Shown: positions 51,241 to 60,049, numbered from the stretch's first letter. The stretch: DNA of 64,000 bases from Piscinibacter defluvii (GCF_004011805.1 NZ_RCHJ01000003.1:1-64000); one strand, 5' to 3'. Made by a program: numbers and translations. Notes: generated by a model from the sequence alone, not told the origin.

Positions 51241-52932
51241 ATGACCGGCGCCCAATTCGGAACCTTCCTGCTCGGCCTGATCGTCGCGGCGATCGTCGTG
51301 GCCATCGTCGTCTGGCTGCTGCACTGGCTGTACCTGCGCAGCAGCAAGGAGCGCGCCTTCGTGCGCACCGGCCTGGGCGGGCAGAAGGTGGTGCTCGACG
51401 GCGGCGCCTTCGTGCTGCCGATCGTGCACGAGGTCATCCCCGTCAACATGAACACCTTGCGGCTGGAGGTGGCGCGCGGGCGCGACAAGGCGCTGATCAC
51501 CAAGGACCGCATGCGCGTGGACGTGATCGCCGAGTTCTACGTGCGTGTCGCCGCCGAGGCCTCGGCGGTGGCCGCTGCGGCGCAGACGCTCGGACTGCGC
51601 ACGCTCGAGCCCGAGCAGCTCAAGGAGCTGGTGGAGGGCAAGTTCATCGACGCGCTGCGCACCGCCGCGGCCGAGATGACGATGGAGGAACTGCACGAGA
51701 AGCGCGGCCAGTACGTCAAGCGCGTGCGCGAGGCGGTGGCGGGCGACCTGACGAAGAACGGCCTGGAGCTCGAGTCGGCCTCGCTGACCCAGCTCGACCA
51801 GACCTCGATGGAGTTCTTCAACCCGAGCAACGCTTTCGACGCCGAGGGCCTGACGCGGCTGACCGAGCAGATCGAGCACCGCAAGAAGCAGCGCAACGAC
51901 GTCGAGCAGGACACGCTGATCGCGATCCGCAACAAGAACCTGGAGGCCGAGAAGCTCTCGCTCGAGATCGACCGCGAGGCCGAGTACGCGCGCCTGAACC
52001 AGCAGCGCGAGGTGGAGGTGGCGCGGGCGCGCCAGCGCGCCGAGCTGGTGACCGAACGCGCGCGCCGCGAGCAGGACGGCGAGGGCGCGCAGATCGCCGC
52101 CAAGCAGGCCATCGAGGCGGCGCGCATCCGCTCGGAGCAGTCGGTCGAGCAGGAGCGCATCCACAAGGAGCGCGAAGTCCAGGCCGCCGAGATCGAGCGC
52201 CGCCAGGCCATCGAGCTGGCCGAGCAGCAGCGCGCCATCGCGGTGGCGCGCGAGAGCAAGGCGCAGAGCGAGGCGCAGGCCGCGGCCGACGAGGCTCGGG
52301 CCGCGGCCGTCGCGGCCGAGGAGCGCGTGTTCACCGCCCGCGAGGTCGAGATGGCGGAGAGGCGCAAGCAGATCGAGCTGATCGCCGCGGCCCAGGCCGC
52401 CGAGCGCGAGGCGCTGCGCCTGACCGTGGCGGCCCAGGCCGAGAAGGCGGCCAGTGCCGACCGCGGCGCGGCCATCCGCGCCCAGGCCGAGGCCGACGCC
52501 GAGGCGGAGAAGATCCGCGCGCTGGCCGTGCGCGTGCGTGCCGAGATCGAGGCCGAGGCCACGCGCCTGATGAACGAGGCGCAGAACGTGCTGTCGCCCG
52601 AGGCGCGTGCCTCGGCGCTGCGCCTGAAGCTGGTGGAGAAGGCCGAGGCCATCATCCGCGAGTCGGTGCGGCCGATGGAGCGCATCGAGGGCATCAAGAT
52701 CCTGCAGGTCGACGGGCTGGGCGGCGGCGGTGCGCGCGCCAACGGCGACGGCGGCGGTGCCGGCATCGCCGACAGCGTGGTCAACTCGGCGCTGCGCTTC
52801 CGCGCCCAGGCCCCGATCGTCGACCAGCTGCTGCGCGAGATCGGCCTGGACACCAGCGACATCAACCGGCTCGCCGGCGGCGCCGCCGGCGGCCCGGCGG
52901 CGCTGCCGCCGGCCGCCGCGCCGAAGGAGTGA
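51241..52932 (+). CDS. Flotillin/SPFH-domain protein
   Basis: A 563-residue membrane protein. One N-terminal helix (about 8-30, FLLGLIVAAIVVAIVVWLLHWLY in part) is followed by the SPFH region (GGAFVLPIVHEVIPVNMNTLRL in part, VDVIAEFYVRV, ELVEGKFIDALR). A long Glu/Ala/Arg-rich coiled coil (about 210-490) comes next, then a C-terminal Gly-rich segment. This matches YqiK/FloT-type flotillins, which organise membrane microdomains. Its place in a catabolic operon is unusual; it may gather the transporter or enzymes at the membrane. GGAGACCGCACC precedes the ATG. Confidence 0.9.
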   Translation: MTGAQFGTFLLGLIVAAIVVAIVVWLLHWLYLRSSKERAFVRTGLGGQKVVLDGGAFVLPIVHEVIPVNMNTLRLEVARGRDKALITKDRMRVDVIAEFYVRVAAEASAVAAAAQTLGLRTLEPEQLKELVEGKFIDALRTAAAEMTMEELHEKRGQYVKRVREAVAGDLTKNGLELESASLTQLDQTSMEFFNPSNAFDAEGLTRLTEQIEHRKKQRNDVEQDTLIAIRNKNLEAEKLSLEIDREAEYARLNQQREVEVARARQRAELVTERARREQDGEGAQIAAKQAIEAARIRSEQSVEQERIHKEREVQAAEIERRQAIELAEQQRAIAVARESKAQSEAQAAADEARAAAVAAEERVFTAREVEMAERRKQIELIAAAQAAEREALRLTVAAQAEKAASADRGAAIRAQAEADAEAEKIRALAVRVRAEIEAEATRLMNEAQNVLSPEARASALRLKLVEKAEAIIRESVRPMERIEGIKILQVDGLGGGGARANGDGGGAGIADSVVNSALRFRAQAPIVDQLLREIGLDTSDINRLAGGAAGGPAALPPAAAPKE

Positions 52933-52941
52933 CGCGCCGCC

Positions 52942-53385
52942 ATGATCCGCGTCTACACCTCGAGCGTCATCGACGCCGGCGCCGACACCGTCTGGGCGCG
53001 CGTGCGCAACTTCAACGGCCTGCCGGACTGGCACCCGGGCATCGCCGACAGCCGCATCGAGAACAACGAGCCGGCCGACCGCATCGGCTGCATCCGCCAC
53101 TTCCACACGCGCGACGGCGGCACGATCCGCGAGCGGCTGCTGGCGCTGTCGGACTACGACTACAGCTGCACCTACGAGATCATCGACAGCCCGATGGGCG
53201 TGGACAACTACGTCGCCACGCTCAAGCTGACGCCGGTCACCGACGGGCAGCGCTGCTTCGCCGAATGGAGCGCCGAGTTCGACTGCGACGAGGGGCGCGA
53301 GCGCGCGCTGACCGAGCTGATCGGGCAGGGCGTGTTCCAGGCCGGCTTCGACGCGCTGAAGCGCCACTTCGGCTCACGGCGCTGA
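52942..53385 (+). CDS. SRPBCC family protein
   Basis: A 147-residue START/Bet v1-like protein. The opening strand VYTSSVIDAGADTVWARVRNF (in part) and later YEIIDSPMGVDNYVATLKL and CFAEWSAEFDC are typical of bacterial SRPBCC proteins, which bind or transform hydrophobic ligands in a deep cavity. It is clearly paralogous to the N-terminal domain of the fusion at 53473. It lies 9 bp after the flotillin gene and is followed by an intergenic repeat. Confidence 0.88.
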   Translation: MIRVYTSSVIDAGADTVWARVRNFNGLPDWHPGIADSRIENNEPADRIGCIRHFHTRDGGTIRERLLALSDYDYSCTYEIIDSPMGVDNYVATLKLTPVTDGQRCFAEWSAEFDCDEGRERALTELIGQGVFQAGFDALKRHFGSRR

Positions 53386-53390
53386 ACATG

Positions 53391-53465
53391 GGCCCCCACG
53401 CTCGCTGGCGCTCGCTGCCCCCCGAGGGGGCGCAGGCCCTGCTTGGGGCGGCCCGGCGCCGGGCC
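53391..53465. repeat. Intergenic repeat with nested palindromes
   Basis: The 87-bp gap between two SRPBCC genes is filled by a GC-rich element: a CCCCCACGCTCGCTGGCGCTCGCTG-like start, a GCCCCC-CGA-GGGGGC hairpin (53417-53431), and the perfect 16-bp palindrome GGCCCGGCGCCGGGCC at 53450-53465. From recall, elements of this form are scattered between genes in Rubrivivax, Variovorax, Acidovorax and relatives. It may act as a terminator or mRNA stabiliser. Only one copy was noticed in this window. Confidence 0.6.
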
Positions 53466-53472
53466 TGACGGC

Positions 53473-54933
53473 ATGCTGCAGAAGGTCGTCCGCTCCACCA
53501 TCATCGACGCGCCGATCGAGCGCGTCTGGGCCGTGCTGCGCGACTTCAACAGCCACGACCAGTGGCACGCCGTGGTCGAGGCGAGCCGCATCGAGGCCGG
53601 CCGGCGCAGCGACGAGGTGGGCTGCGTGCGCAGCTTCACGCTGAAGGACGGCAACCGCATCCGCGAGCAGCTGCTGACGCTGTCGGACACCGAGCACCGC
53701 TCGACCTACTGCATCGTCGAGGCGACGGTGCCGCTGCTGCGCTACGTCGCCACGGTGACGCTCAAGCCGGTGACCGACGGCAACCGCACCTTCTGGCACT
53801 GGGAGTCGAGTTTTGCCACGCCGCCCGGGCGCGAGCGCGAGCTGCGCGAGATGGTGGCGCGCGACGTCTACGAGGCCGGCTTCGAGAACCTGCGGCGCCA
53901 CCTGGCCGGCGGCACGCGCAGCGCGGCGCTGGCCCCGGCGGCGAGCGGCGTGCCGATCGCCACGCGCGAGGTCCGGGTGCAGCGCTACGGCGGCGCCGAA
54001 CAGCTCGAGCCGGCGGCCGGCGAGGCGCGCGCGCCGGGGCCGGGCGAGGTGCGCATCCGGCAGCGCGCGATCGGCGTCAACTTCATCGACGTCTACCTGC
54101 GCCGCGGCTGGATCCCGGCCATGCTGCCGCTGCCCGGCGTGCCGGGCATGGAGGCGGCGGGCAGCGTGATCGACGTCGGCCCGGGCGTGGCCGGCCTGTT
54201 GCCGGGCGACCGCGTCGCCTGCCTGTGGCACCAGCCGGGCGCCTACACCAGCGTGCGCACCGTGCCGGCCGACACACTGGTGCGCCTGCCTGCCGCGGTA
54301 GAGGACGTCACTGCCGCCGCGCTGCTGCTCAAGGGCGTCACGGCCGACTACCTGCTGCGCGACCTGGGCCGCATCGGCCCCGGCACGCGGCTGCTGGTGC
54401 ATGCCGCGGCCGGCGGCGTCGGCCTGCTGCTGTGCGCCTGGGCGAGCCGGCTCGGCGCCACGGTGCTGGGCACGGTGTCGAGCGAGGAGAAGGCGCGCGT
54501 GGCGCGCGCGCATGGCTGCGCGCACCCGATCGTCACGCGCGAGGCGCGTTTCGCCGAGGTGGTGCAGCGCCTGGCCGGCGGCGCCGACGTGATCGTCGAC
54601 GGCATCGGCGACGCCGCACGCGAGGAGAACCTCGCCGCGCTCGCGCCGCGCGGGCACTGGATCAGCCTCGGCCAGGCGAGCGGGCCGCTCGCGCCGATCG
54701 ACCCCGACGCGCTGCTCGCCAAGTCGGCCAGCTTCTCGCGCCCGGTGGTGTTCCACTACGTCGCCACCGCCGCCGAACTGCAGGAACGCGCCGCGCGCGT
54801 GTGGGCGGCGCTGGCCGACGGCAGCTTGGCGCTGCCGCCGATCGAGCGCTTCACGCTCGACGCCGCCGCGCAGGCCCATGCGCGGCTCGAATCGCGCGGC
54901 TCGGTCGGGCCGCTGGTGCTGCTGGCCGGATGA
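53473..54933 (+). CDS. SRPBCC - quinone oxidoreductase fusion
   Basis: A 486-residue fusion. Residues 1-155 form an SRPBCC domain (TIIDAPIERVWAVLRDFN, FWHWESSFATP) paralogous to the preceding gene. Residues 165-486 form a zinc-independent quinone oxidoreductase of the medium-chain dehydrogenase family: the REVRVQRYGGAEQLE start, GVNFIDVYLRRG, PGVPGMEAAGSV, the LLLKGVTADYLLRD block and the NADPH fold VHAAAGGVGLLLC. It probably uses NADPH to reduce an enone or quinone, with the SRPBCC part presenting the ligand. The ATG at 53473 lies just past the repeat. Confidence 0.88.
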   Translation: MLQKVVRSTIIDAPIERVWAVLRDFNSHDQWHAVVEASRIEAGRRSDEVGCVRSFTLKDGNRIREQLLTLSDTEHRSTYCIVEATVPLLRYVATVTLKPVTDGNRTFWHWESSFATPPGRERELREMVARDVYEAGFENLRRHLAGGTRSAALAPAASGVPIATREVRVQRYGGAEQLEPAAGEARAPGPGEVRIRQRAIGVNFIDVYLRRGWIPAMLPLPGVPGMEAAGSVIDVGPGVAGLLPGDRVACLWHQPGAYTSVRTVPADTLVRLPAAVEDVTAAALLLKGVTADYLLRDLGRIGPGTRLLVHAAAGGVGLLLCAWASRLGATVLGTVSSEEKARVARAHGCAHPIVTREARFAEVVQRLAGGADVIVDGIGDAAREENLAALAPRGHWISLGQASGPLAPIDPDALLAKSASFSRPVVFHYVATAAELQERAARVWAALADGSLALPPIERFTLDAAAQAHARLESRGSVGPLVLLAG

Positions 54934-54949
54934 CCCGAAGGAGAGCGCC

Positions 54950-55324
54950 ATGATCGAAGGCATGAACCACTTCACCGTGATCGCCGAGGACGAGCGCAAG
55001 ACGCTCGACTACTACGTCGGCCTGCTCGGCCTCGAGCCGGGACCGCGGCCCGACCTCGGCTTCGCCGGCGCCTGGCTGTACGCCGGCGGCCGCGCGGTGC
55101 TGCACCTGTACTTCGACCGCCCGGTGCCGGCGCAGCGCGCCGGCGTGATCGACCACATGGCCTTCACGGCGCGCGACCTGAAGGCGGTGAAGGCGCGCTT
55201 CGACGCGGCCGGCGTCAAGTACGACCTGCGCCGCCAGGCCGGTGCCGGCACCTGGCAGCTGTTCTCGTTCGACCCGAACGGAGCGAAGGTCGAGCTGGAC
55301 TTCGATGCGGCCGAGGAGCCTTGA
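54950..55324 (+). CDS. VOC family (glyoxalase/dioxygenase-fold) protein
   Basis: A 124-residue vicinal-oxygen-chelate protein. It has paired beta-alpha-beta modules: MNHFTVIAEDERKTLDYYVG with a metal His, LYAGGRAVLHLYF, IDHMAFTARDLKAVKARF with the second His, and FSFDPNGAKVELDF with the metal Glu. A dioxygenase, isomerase or lyase role is possible. AAGGAGAG precedes the ATG. It is the last gene of the catabolic locus, 16 bp after the oxidoreductase fusion. Confidence 0.88.
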   Translation: MIEGMNHFTVIAEDERKTLDYYVGLLGLEPGPRPDLGFAGAWLYAGGRAVLHLYFDRPVPAQRAGVIDHMAFTARDLKAVKARFDAAGVKYDLRRQAGAGTWQLFSFDPNGAKVELDFDAAEEP

Positions 55325-55576
55325 CGCGGCCTTGCGTTCAGGCGCTCCAACAACGTCGGTCTGCTCCCGACCCCAAACCCGCCCGTCAGCCATCTCCAAA
55401 GCTGCCCGACGCGCGGACCGCCCTCGTTCGGGTTCGGCGTCTACGAAGCAGCCGTTCGTGGCCACCGGGACTCGGCCACAAGCGGTCCTAGCCGACGCCC
55501 TCCAAATTCTTGCGCCGGCTCGCCGATGATCGACAGGTTTGCGGCGACGAAACTGAGCCTCCCTTCGGCTCGCTCT
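55325..55576. other. Non-coding, repeat-like region
   Basis: No convincing gene is found here: the open frames have no homology-like motifs and no ribosome sites. On the minus strand it contains pieces such as GGTCGGGAGCAGACCGACGTT and GACCGCTTGTGGCC (the first quoted in part). I recall these as belonging to degenerate intergenic repeats in proteobacteria. It is less G+C-rich than the genes around it. It is probably the remains of a mobile or decayed segment. Confidence 0.45.
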
Positions 55577-55662
55577 GTTAAGTGTTGTCGGACACCTGCC
55601 CGAGCACGGGACAAGGCGGCGATGAACATGGGCCTGAGGGCAGGTGTCCGACAACCCTTAAC
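55577..55662. repeat. 25-bp imperfect inverted repeat, stem-loop
   Basis: The arm at 55577-55601 (starting GTTAAGTGTTGTCGG) and the arm at 55638-55662 (ending CCGACAACCCTTAAC) are inverted copies with one mismatch, separated by 36 bp. It could be the shrunken ends of a transposon or MITE, or a very stable transcript hairpin. No transposase gene lies between or beside them. Confidence 0.75.
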
Positions 55663-55990
55663 AAGTCCGCCCGGCCATGAACGACCGCTCTCGGGTGGCC
55701 CACGTTCAACGACCGCTGTGCGACGATGAACTCGGTAGGCGGTCAGTCGTGTGCCGACCCGAAGATGCATCCGCGGTTCTGATCTCGTTGCATGCAAAGC
55801 TGCCGCTCGAGCGCGAACACAGCCACCTGTAGGAGGCCCACTCCGCGCAGCGCAGCGTCAGGAACCCGTGCGCCAGGATGTCGCAGACCTCGGCCGCCGT
55901 CCCCCGAGGGACGAAACAGGGACGGCCGGTGCCTAGGCTCTCGTGGATCGATGCCGACGGGTTCGCCGCCGGCCGTGATGGAGATCGACG
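55663..55990. other. Non-coding region before the alpha/beta hydrolase
   Basis: About 330 bp without a supported gene. Near 55678-55725 it holds AACGACCGCTCTCGGGT and AACGACCGCTGTGCG, two copies of a short motif that looks like the repeat fragments on the other side of the inverted repeat. The remainder has no clear promoter or operator. GGAG at 55980-55983 serves the next gene. Confidence 0.45.
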
Positions 55991-56902
55991 ATGCCTTCCG
56001 CCCTTCAGGCGCTCGCCCCGACGCGCCGGCCCGGCGAGCCCGAACCAGCCGCCGCGGCGCCGACCGCACCGGCCGTGCTGCTCGTCCCCGCGATGGGTGT
56101 GCCGGTCGGCTTCTACCAACCCTTCCTGACCCGGCTGGGCAGCGACGGCGCCGCCGCCGAGGTCCACGCGCTCGAATTGCCCGGTCAGGGCACGAGCACA
56201 CTGCGCGCGCGGCGCGGCGTCGACTATGGCTACCGCGAGATCGTCGAGGACATGCTGCCCGACGCGGTCGAGCGCATCGCCCGCGCGGCCCCGCAGCGGC
56301 CACTCGTGGTCATCGGCCACAGCCTCGGCGGCCAGTTGTCCGTGCTCGCGTGCGCGACGCTGCCGCGGCCCGTCGAGCGGCTCGTCCTGATCGCCGCGGG
56401 CACGGCGCACTGGCGCGCCTGGCCGCAGGGCCGCCGCCTGCGCGCCGCTCTCAGCGTGCACGGGATCGCTGCCGTGGCGGCGCTGCTGCCCTGGTACCCG
56501 GGCACGCGCCTGGGCTTCGGCGGCGACCAGGCGCGCCGCTTCATGCGCGACTGGTCGTACAACGCCCGCACCGGCCGGTATCGGCTCGAGGGCAGCGCCA
56601 TCCCCGACGTCGAGTTCGCGCAGCGGCTCGCCGCGGCGCGGCCGCGCGTGCACCTGCTGTCCGTGGACGGCGATCCGGTCGCGCCGCCGGGCGCGGCGGA
56701 CGAGCTGCTCGCCCTGCTTCCGTCAGCCGACGTGAGCCGTGCGACGGTCCGCGGCGTCTCCTCCGACAGCCCCTGGCGGCGGCACTTCTCCTGGGCGCGC
56801 CGCTTGAGCGACGTCGATGACGCGGTGGCGGCGCAACTCACGGCCGCGGGTCGCGCCGCACGCCCCCGACCGCTTGCGGACGCCCTGCGGGCTGCGGCCT
56901 GA
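55991..56902 (+). CDS. Alpha/beta hydrolase (serine aminopeptidase-like fold)
   Basis: A 303-residue hydrolase. The oxyanion strand is VLLVPAMGVPVGFYQPF, Ser lies in VVIGHSLGGQLS and Asp in VDGDPVAPPG. The cap contains YPGTRLGFGG and RRFMRDWSYNARTGRYR, a pattern seen in uncharacterised Burkholderiales hydrolases. GGAGATCGACG precedes the ATG. It is a single gene between the repeat region and the TTC38-like gene, and the substrate is unknown. Confidence 0.82.
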   Translation: MPSALQALAPTRRPGEPEPAAAAPTAPAVLLVPAMGVPVGFYQPFLTRLGSDGAAAEVHALELPGQGTSTLRARRGVDYGYREIVEDMLPDAVERIARAAPQRPLVVIGHSLGGQLSVLACATLPRPVERLVLIAAGTAHWRAWPQGRRLRAALSVHGIAAVAALLPWYPGTRLGFGGDQARRFMRDWSYNARTGRYRLEGSAIPDVEFAQRLAAARPRVHLLSVDGDPVAPPGAADELLALLPSADVSRATVRGVSSDSPWRRHFSWARRLSDVDDAVAAQLTAAGRAARPRPLADALRAAA

Positions 56903-57002
56903 AGGGCCGCGCCTGCCCTGCGCCGCCGGCACCGCACGGCGGCAGGCGACCACCGAACCCAACCCGTGCCTTCGCACGCCTTCAAGCCGACTGGTGACTC
57001 CC

Positions 57003-58355
57003 ATGACACTCCACGACAGCCACGGCCTCCCGCTTTCGACCTCCAACGCCCGGTCGGCGCAGGCCTACGACCGCGCCGTCCAGCTCTTCGCCCGCTTCCA
57101 GCGCGATCCGCTCGCCGTGATCGGCAAGGCCCTCGACGAGGATCCCGGCTTCGTCGCCGGCCATCTGCTGCGCGCCGGCCTGCTGCTCGGGTCGTTCGAC
57201 CCGCTGCTGGTCGGCATGGCCGGCACATGCCTCGCCGCCGCCGCGGCCGAGCCCGGCACGCCGAACGAGCGCGAGCGGTCGCTGCTCGGCGCCCTGGATG
57301 CGTGGGTGGGGCAGGGCATGGCCGTCGGCAACCGCCGGCTGGACCGCCACGTGGTCGATCACCCACGCGACCTGTTCGCGATCCAGCTCGCGCACCTGGG
57401 CGACCTGATGCTGGGCCGCACCGCGATGCTGCGCGACCGCATCGCACGGGTCATCGGGCGTTGGAGCGACGGCGACCCGGGACACCCCTTCCTGCTGGCG
57501 ATGCAGGCCTTCGGCCTCGAAGAGAACGGCGCCTATGCCCAGGCCGAAGCGCTCGCCCTGCGGGCCCTCGAGCGGGACGCGGACAACAGCTGGGCCGTGC
57601 ACGCCGTCGCGCATGTGCACGAGACGAGCGGTCGGCCCCATGCCGGTGCGCAGTGGCTGGAACACACCCGGCCCCGCTGGTGCAGCGACAACATCCTCTC
57701 GGTGCACCACCACTGGCATCTCGCGCTGTTCCGGCTCGAGCACGACGGGCCGCAGGCCGCGCTGGCGCTGTACGACGAGGCGATCGCACCGACGCCGGAA
57801 TCGCTCGCGATGAACCTGTCGGACGCGACCGCGCTGCTGTGGCGGCTGACCCTGCAGGGTACCGACGCCGGCACGCGCTGGGACAACCTGGCGCAGCGCT
57901 GGCTGCAACGCGCCGCCTGGGGGCGAACCGCCTTCACCGACCTGCATGCCGCGCTCTGCCTGGCGGTGGCCGGCCGCGACGCGGACAACGAAGCCTTCGG
58001 CGCGGCGCTGCAGGACGTTCCCGGCGTGGACGGTGGGGCGGTGCCCTGGCAGCTCGTCGTGCGGCCGGCGCGGCAGGCCTTCGCGGACTATGTCGCCGGC
58101 GACTACCGCGCCTGTGCCGACCGTCTGCTCGCGCTGCTGCCGCGCGCGGATGCCGTCGGCGGCAGCCATGCTCAGCGTGAACTGCTGACGCTGACGGCGC
58201 GCCGTGCGGCCGAGCATGCGGGCGATGCCGCGCTCGCGGACGCCTTGCACGGCCAGCGGCAGGAAGCGCGCCGCATCGCCGCAAGCAGCCTGTGGCGGCT
58301 GCCCGGTGCCGGTGCGACGATCGCGACGCCGGCCTCGGCCGCCGTCGCCGCATGA
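57003..58355 (+). CDS. TTC38-like tetratricopeptide protein
   Basis: A 450-residue cytosolic TPR protein. Family-type segments are AVIGKALDEDPGFVAGHLLR, HPFLLAMQAFGLEENGAYAQ, ALERDADNSWAVHAVAHVHE, and the WHLALFRLEHDGPQAALALY block near the middle. This matches tetratricopeptide repeat protein 38, a widely spread family without an assigned biochemical role. The start at 57003 is taken from this match; a longer in-frame extension has no ribosome site. It sits 100 bp after an alpha/beta hydrolase and 56 bp before a BTAD-hydrolase fusion. Confidence 0.85.
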   Translation: MTLHDSHGLPLSTSNARSAQAYDRAVQLFARFQRDPLAVIGKALDEDPGFVAGHLLRAGLLLGSFDPLLVGMAGTCLAAAAAEPGTPNERERSLLGALDAWVGQGMAVGNRRLDRHVVDHPRDLFAIQLAHLGDLMLGRTAMLRDRIARVIGRWSDGDPGHPFLLAMQAFGLEENGAYAQAEALALRALERDADNSWAVHAVAHVHETSGRPHAGAQWLEHTRPRWCSDNILSVHHHWHLALFRLEHDGPQAALALYDEAIAPTPESLAMNLSDATALLWRLTLQGTDAGTRWDNLAQRWLQRAAWGRTAFTDLHAALCLAVAGRDADNEAFGAALQDVPGVDGGAVPWQLVVRPARQAFADYVAGDYRACADRLLALLPRADAVGGSHAQRELLTLTARRAAEHAGDAALADALHGQRQEARRIAASSLWRLPGAGATIATPASAAVAA

Positions 58356-58411
58356 GGCGCCGGCGCAGCGCCTGCCGATAATCCGCCCGAAGCAGCCCCC
58401 GAGGTCAGGCC

Positions 58412-60049
58412 GTGGTCATCGAAACCCCAGCGCCGCTGCAGCTCAGCCTGCTGGGCGTGCCCGAGGTCCGCGCGGACGGGGCACCGGTCGCGCTGTCGCT
58501 GACACGCGCCTACGCGCTGCTCGCCTACCTGGCCCTCGAGGGCCGCGGCGTTCCGCGCGAGCACCTCGCCGCGCTGCTGTGGCCCGAGGCCGGGCCGACG
58601 ATCGGCCGGACGCGCCTGCGCCGGCTGATCTACCGCATCGAGGCGCTGTGCGGGCGGGCGATCTTCAGCGGCCAGGAGAGCGTGCTCGAGCTGCAGGCCG
58701 AGCGCATGGCCTGCGACGCGACGGACTTCCGCCGGCGCGCGCGGCTGCTGATCGCCGGCGGCGACGCCGACGACGGCGCGGCCGGCTTCGAGCCGCTCGC
58801 CGCCGCCGCCTGCCGGCCGCTGATGGACGGGCTGGAGTTCGGCTCGCTCGACTTCGACGACTGGCTGCGCGGCCAGCGCATCGAGCACGAGCAGTTGATC
58901 ACGCGCGTGCTGATCCGCCTGGCGCAGACGCAGCGCGCGCAGGGCCGCCACGACGATGCGGTGCAGACGGCCGAGCGCCTGCTCCGCCTGCAGCCGTTCT
59001 CCGAGCCGGCCTTCGTGATGCGGATGGCGCTGGCCGCGCAGGAGGGCGATGCCGCCGGCGTCGACGCGGTGTTCATGCGCTGCGCCGATGCGCTGCGCGC
59101 CGAGTTCGGCGTCAAGCCGTCGGCGGCGACCGAGCAGGTCTACCTCGAGCAGCGCCGCCGCGCCGAGCGGCCGGACCGGCCGCCGATGGCGGCGCTGGCG
59201 CCGGAGCCCGCCGCGATCCAGGTGCGCTTCGCCCCGGGGGCGCACGGGCCGGTCGCGTACGCGACGCTGGGGCAGGGCCGCGATGCGCTGGTCGTCATGC
59301 CGGGTTTCGTCTCGCACATCGAGATCGGCTGGGAACACCCGGGCCTTCGCACGACCCTGCTGCAGCTCGCCCGGCGCTTCACCGTCGTCGTGTTCGACCG
59401 CCGCGGCGTCGGCCTGTCCGAGCGCATCGGCAAGGTCAGCACCGTGGAGTCGATGGCCGGCGACGTGCTCGCGATCCTCGACCACGCCGGCATCGAGCGC
59501 GCCTGGCTGTTCGGCTCGTCGGAAGGCGGTCCCGCGGCGATCCGGCTCGCGGCGCTGCACGCGCAGCGCATCGACGGGCTGATCCTGTTCGGCGCGATGG
59601 CGCGCGGCAGCCGGGACGACGACTACCCGTGGGCGCTGCGCCCGGAGGCCTTCGACACCTGGATGCGCGGGCTGGTCGCGCAATGGGGCGGGCCGGCCGA
59701 CATCGGCACCTTCGCGCCGCCGCTGGCGCAGGATCCCTGGACCCGCTCCTGGTGGGCCCGCCTGCTGCGCCATGCGGCGTCGCCGGCCAGCCTGCGGGCC
59801 GTGCTCGGCGGGCTGCGCGATGCCGACGTGCGCGACCTGCTCGGGCGCGTGAACTGCCCGACGCTGGTGATGCACCGGCGCGGGGACCGGGCGGTGCGCT
59901 TCGAGGCTGGCGAGTACCTGGCTGCCCGGATCCGCGACGCGCGGTTCATGCCACTGGACGGCGACTGCCATTGGTGGTGGGTCGGCGACGGCGCGGCGGT
60001 GGCCGAGGCGATCCTCGACTTCGCGCCGGCGACCGAGATGGCACGCTGA
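58412..60049 (+). CDS. BTAD (SARP-type) domain fused to an alpha/beta hydrolase
   Basis: A 545-residue fusion with a GTG start. Residues 8-100 resemble a winged-helix DNA-binding domain (QLSLLGVPEVRADGAPVALS, YALLAYLALEG, LLWPEAGPTIGRTRLRRLIY in part). Residues 105-250 form a bacterial transcriptional activator domain (TQRAQGRHDDAVQTAERLLR, EPAFVMRMALAAQEGD). Residues 270-545 form an alpha/beta hydrolase with VVFDRRGVGLSE, nucleophile FGSSEGG and C-terminal His in GDCHWWW. The hydrolase-like part may sense a ligand or act as an enzyme. Downstream lies the wreck of an AfsR-like regulator. Confidence 0.85.
   Translation: MVIETPAPLQLSLLGVPEVRADGAPVALSLTRAYALLAYLALEGRGVPREHLAALLWPEAGPTIGRTRLRRLIYRIEALCGRAIFSGQESVLELQAERMACDATDFRRRARLLIAGGDADDGAAGFEPLAAAACRPLMDGLEFGSLDFDDWLRGQRIEHEQLITRVLIRLAQTQRAQGRHDDAVQTAERLLRLQPFSEPAFVMRMALAAQEGDAAGVDAVFMRCADALRAEFGVKPSAATEQVYLEQRRRAERPDRPPMAALAPEPAAIQVRFAPGAHGPVAYATLGQGRDALVVMPGFVSHIEIGWEHPGLRTTLLQLARRFTVVVFDRRGVGLSERIGKVSTVESMAGDVLAILDHAGIERAWLFGSSEGGPAAIRLAALHAQRIDGLILFGAMARGSRDDDYPWALRPEAFDTWMRGLVAQWGGPADIGTFAPPLAQDPWTRSWWARLLRHAASPASLRAVLGGLRDADVRDLLGRVNCPTLVMHRRGDRAVRFEAGEYLAARIRDARFMPLDGDCHWWWVGDGAAVAEAILDFAPATEMAR

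Noticed and set aside
55577-55662. Integron attC site
   Set aside because: The outer ends read GTTAAGT...CCTTAAC, the reverse order of the RYYYAAC...GTTRRRY pattern, and no integrase or cassette genes are present.
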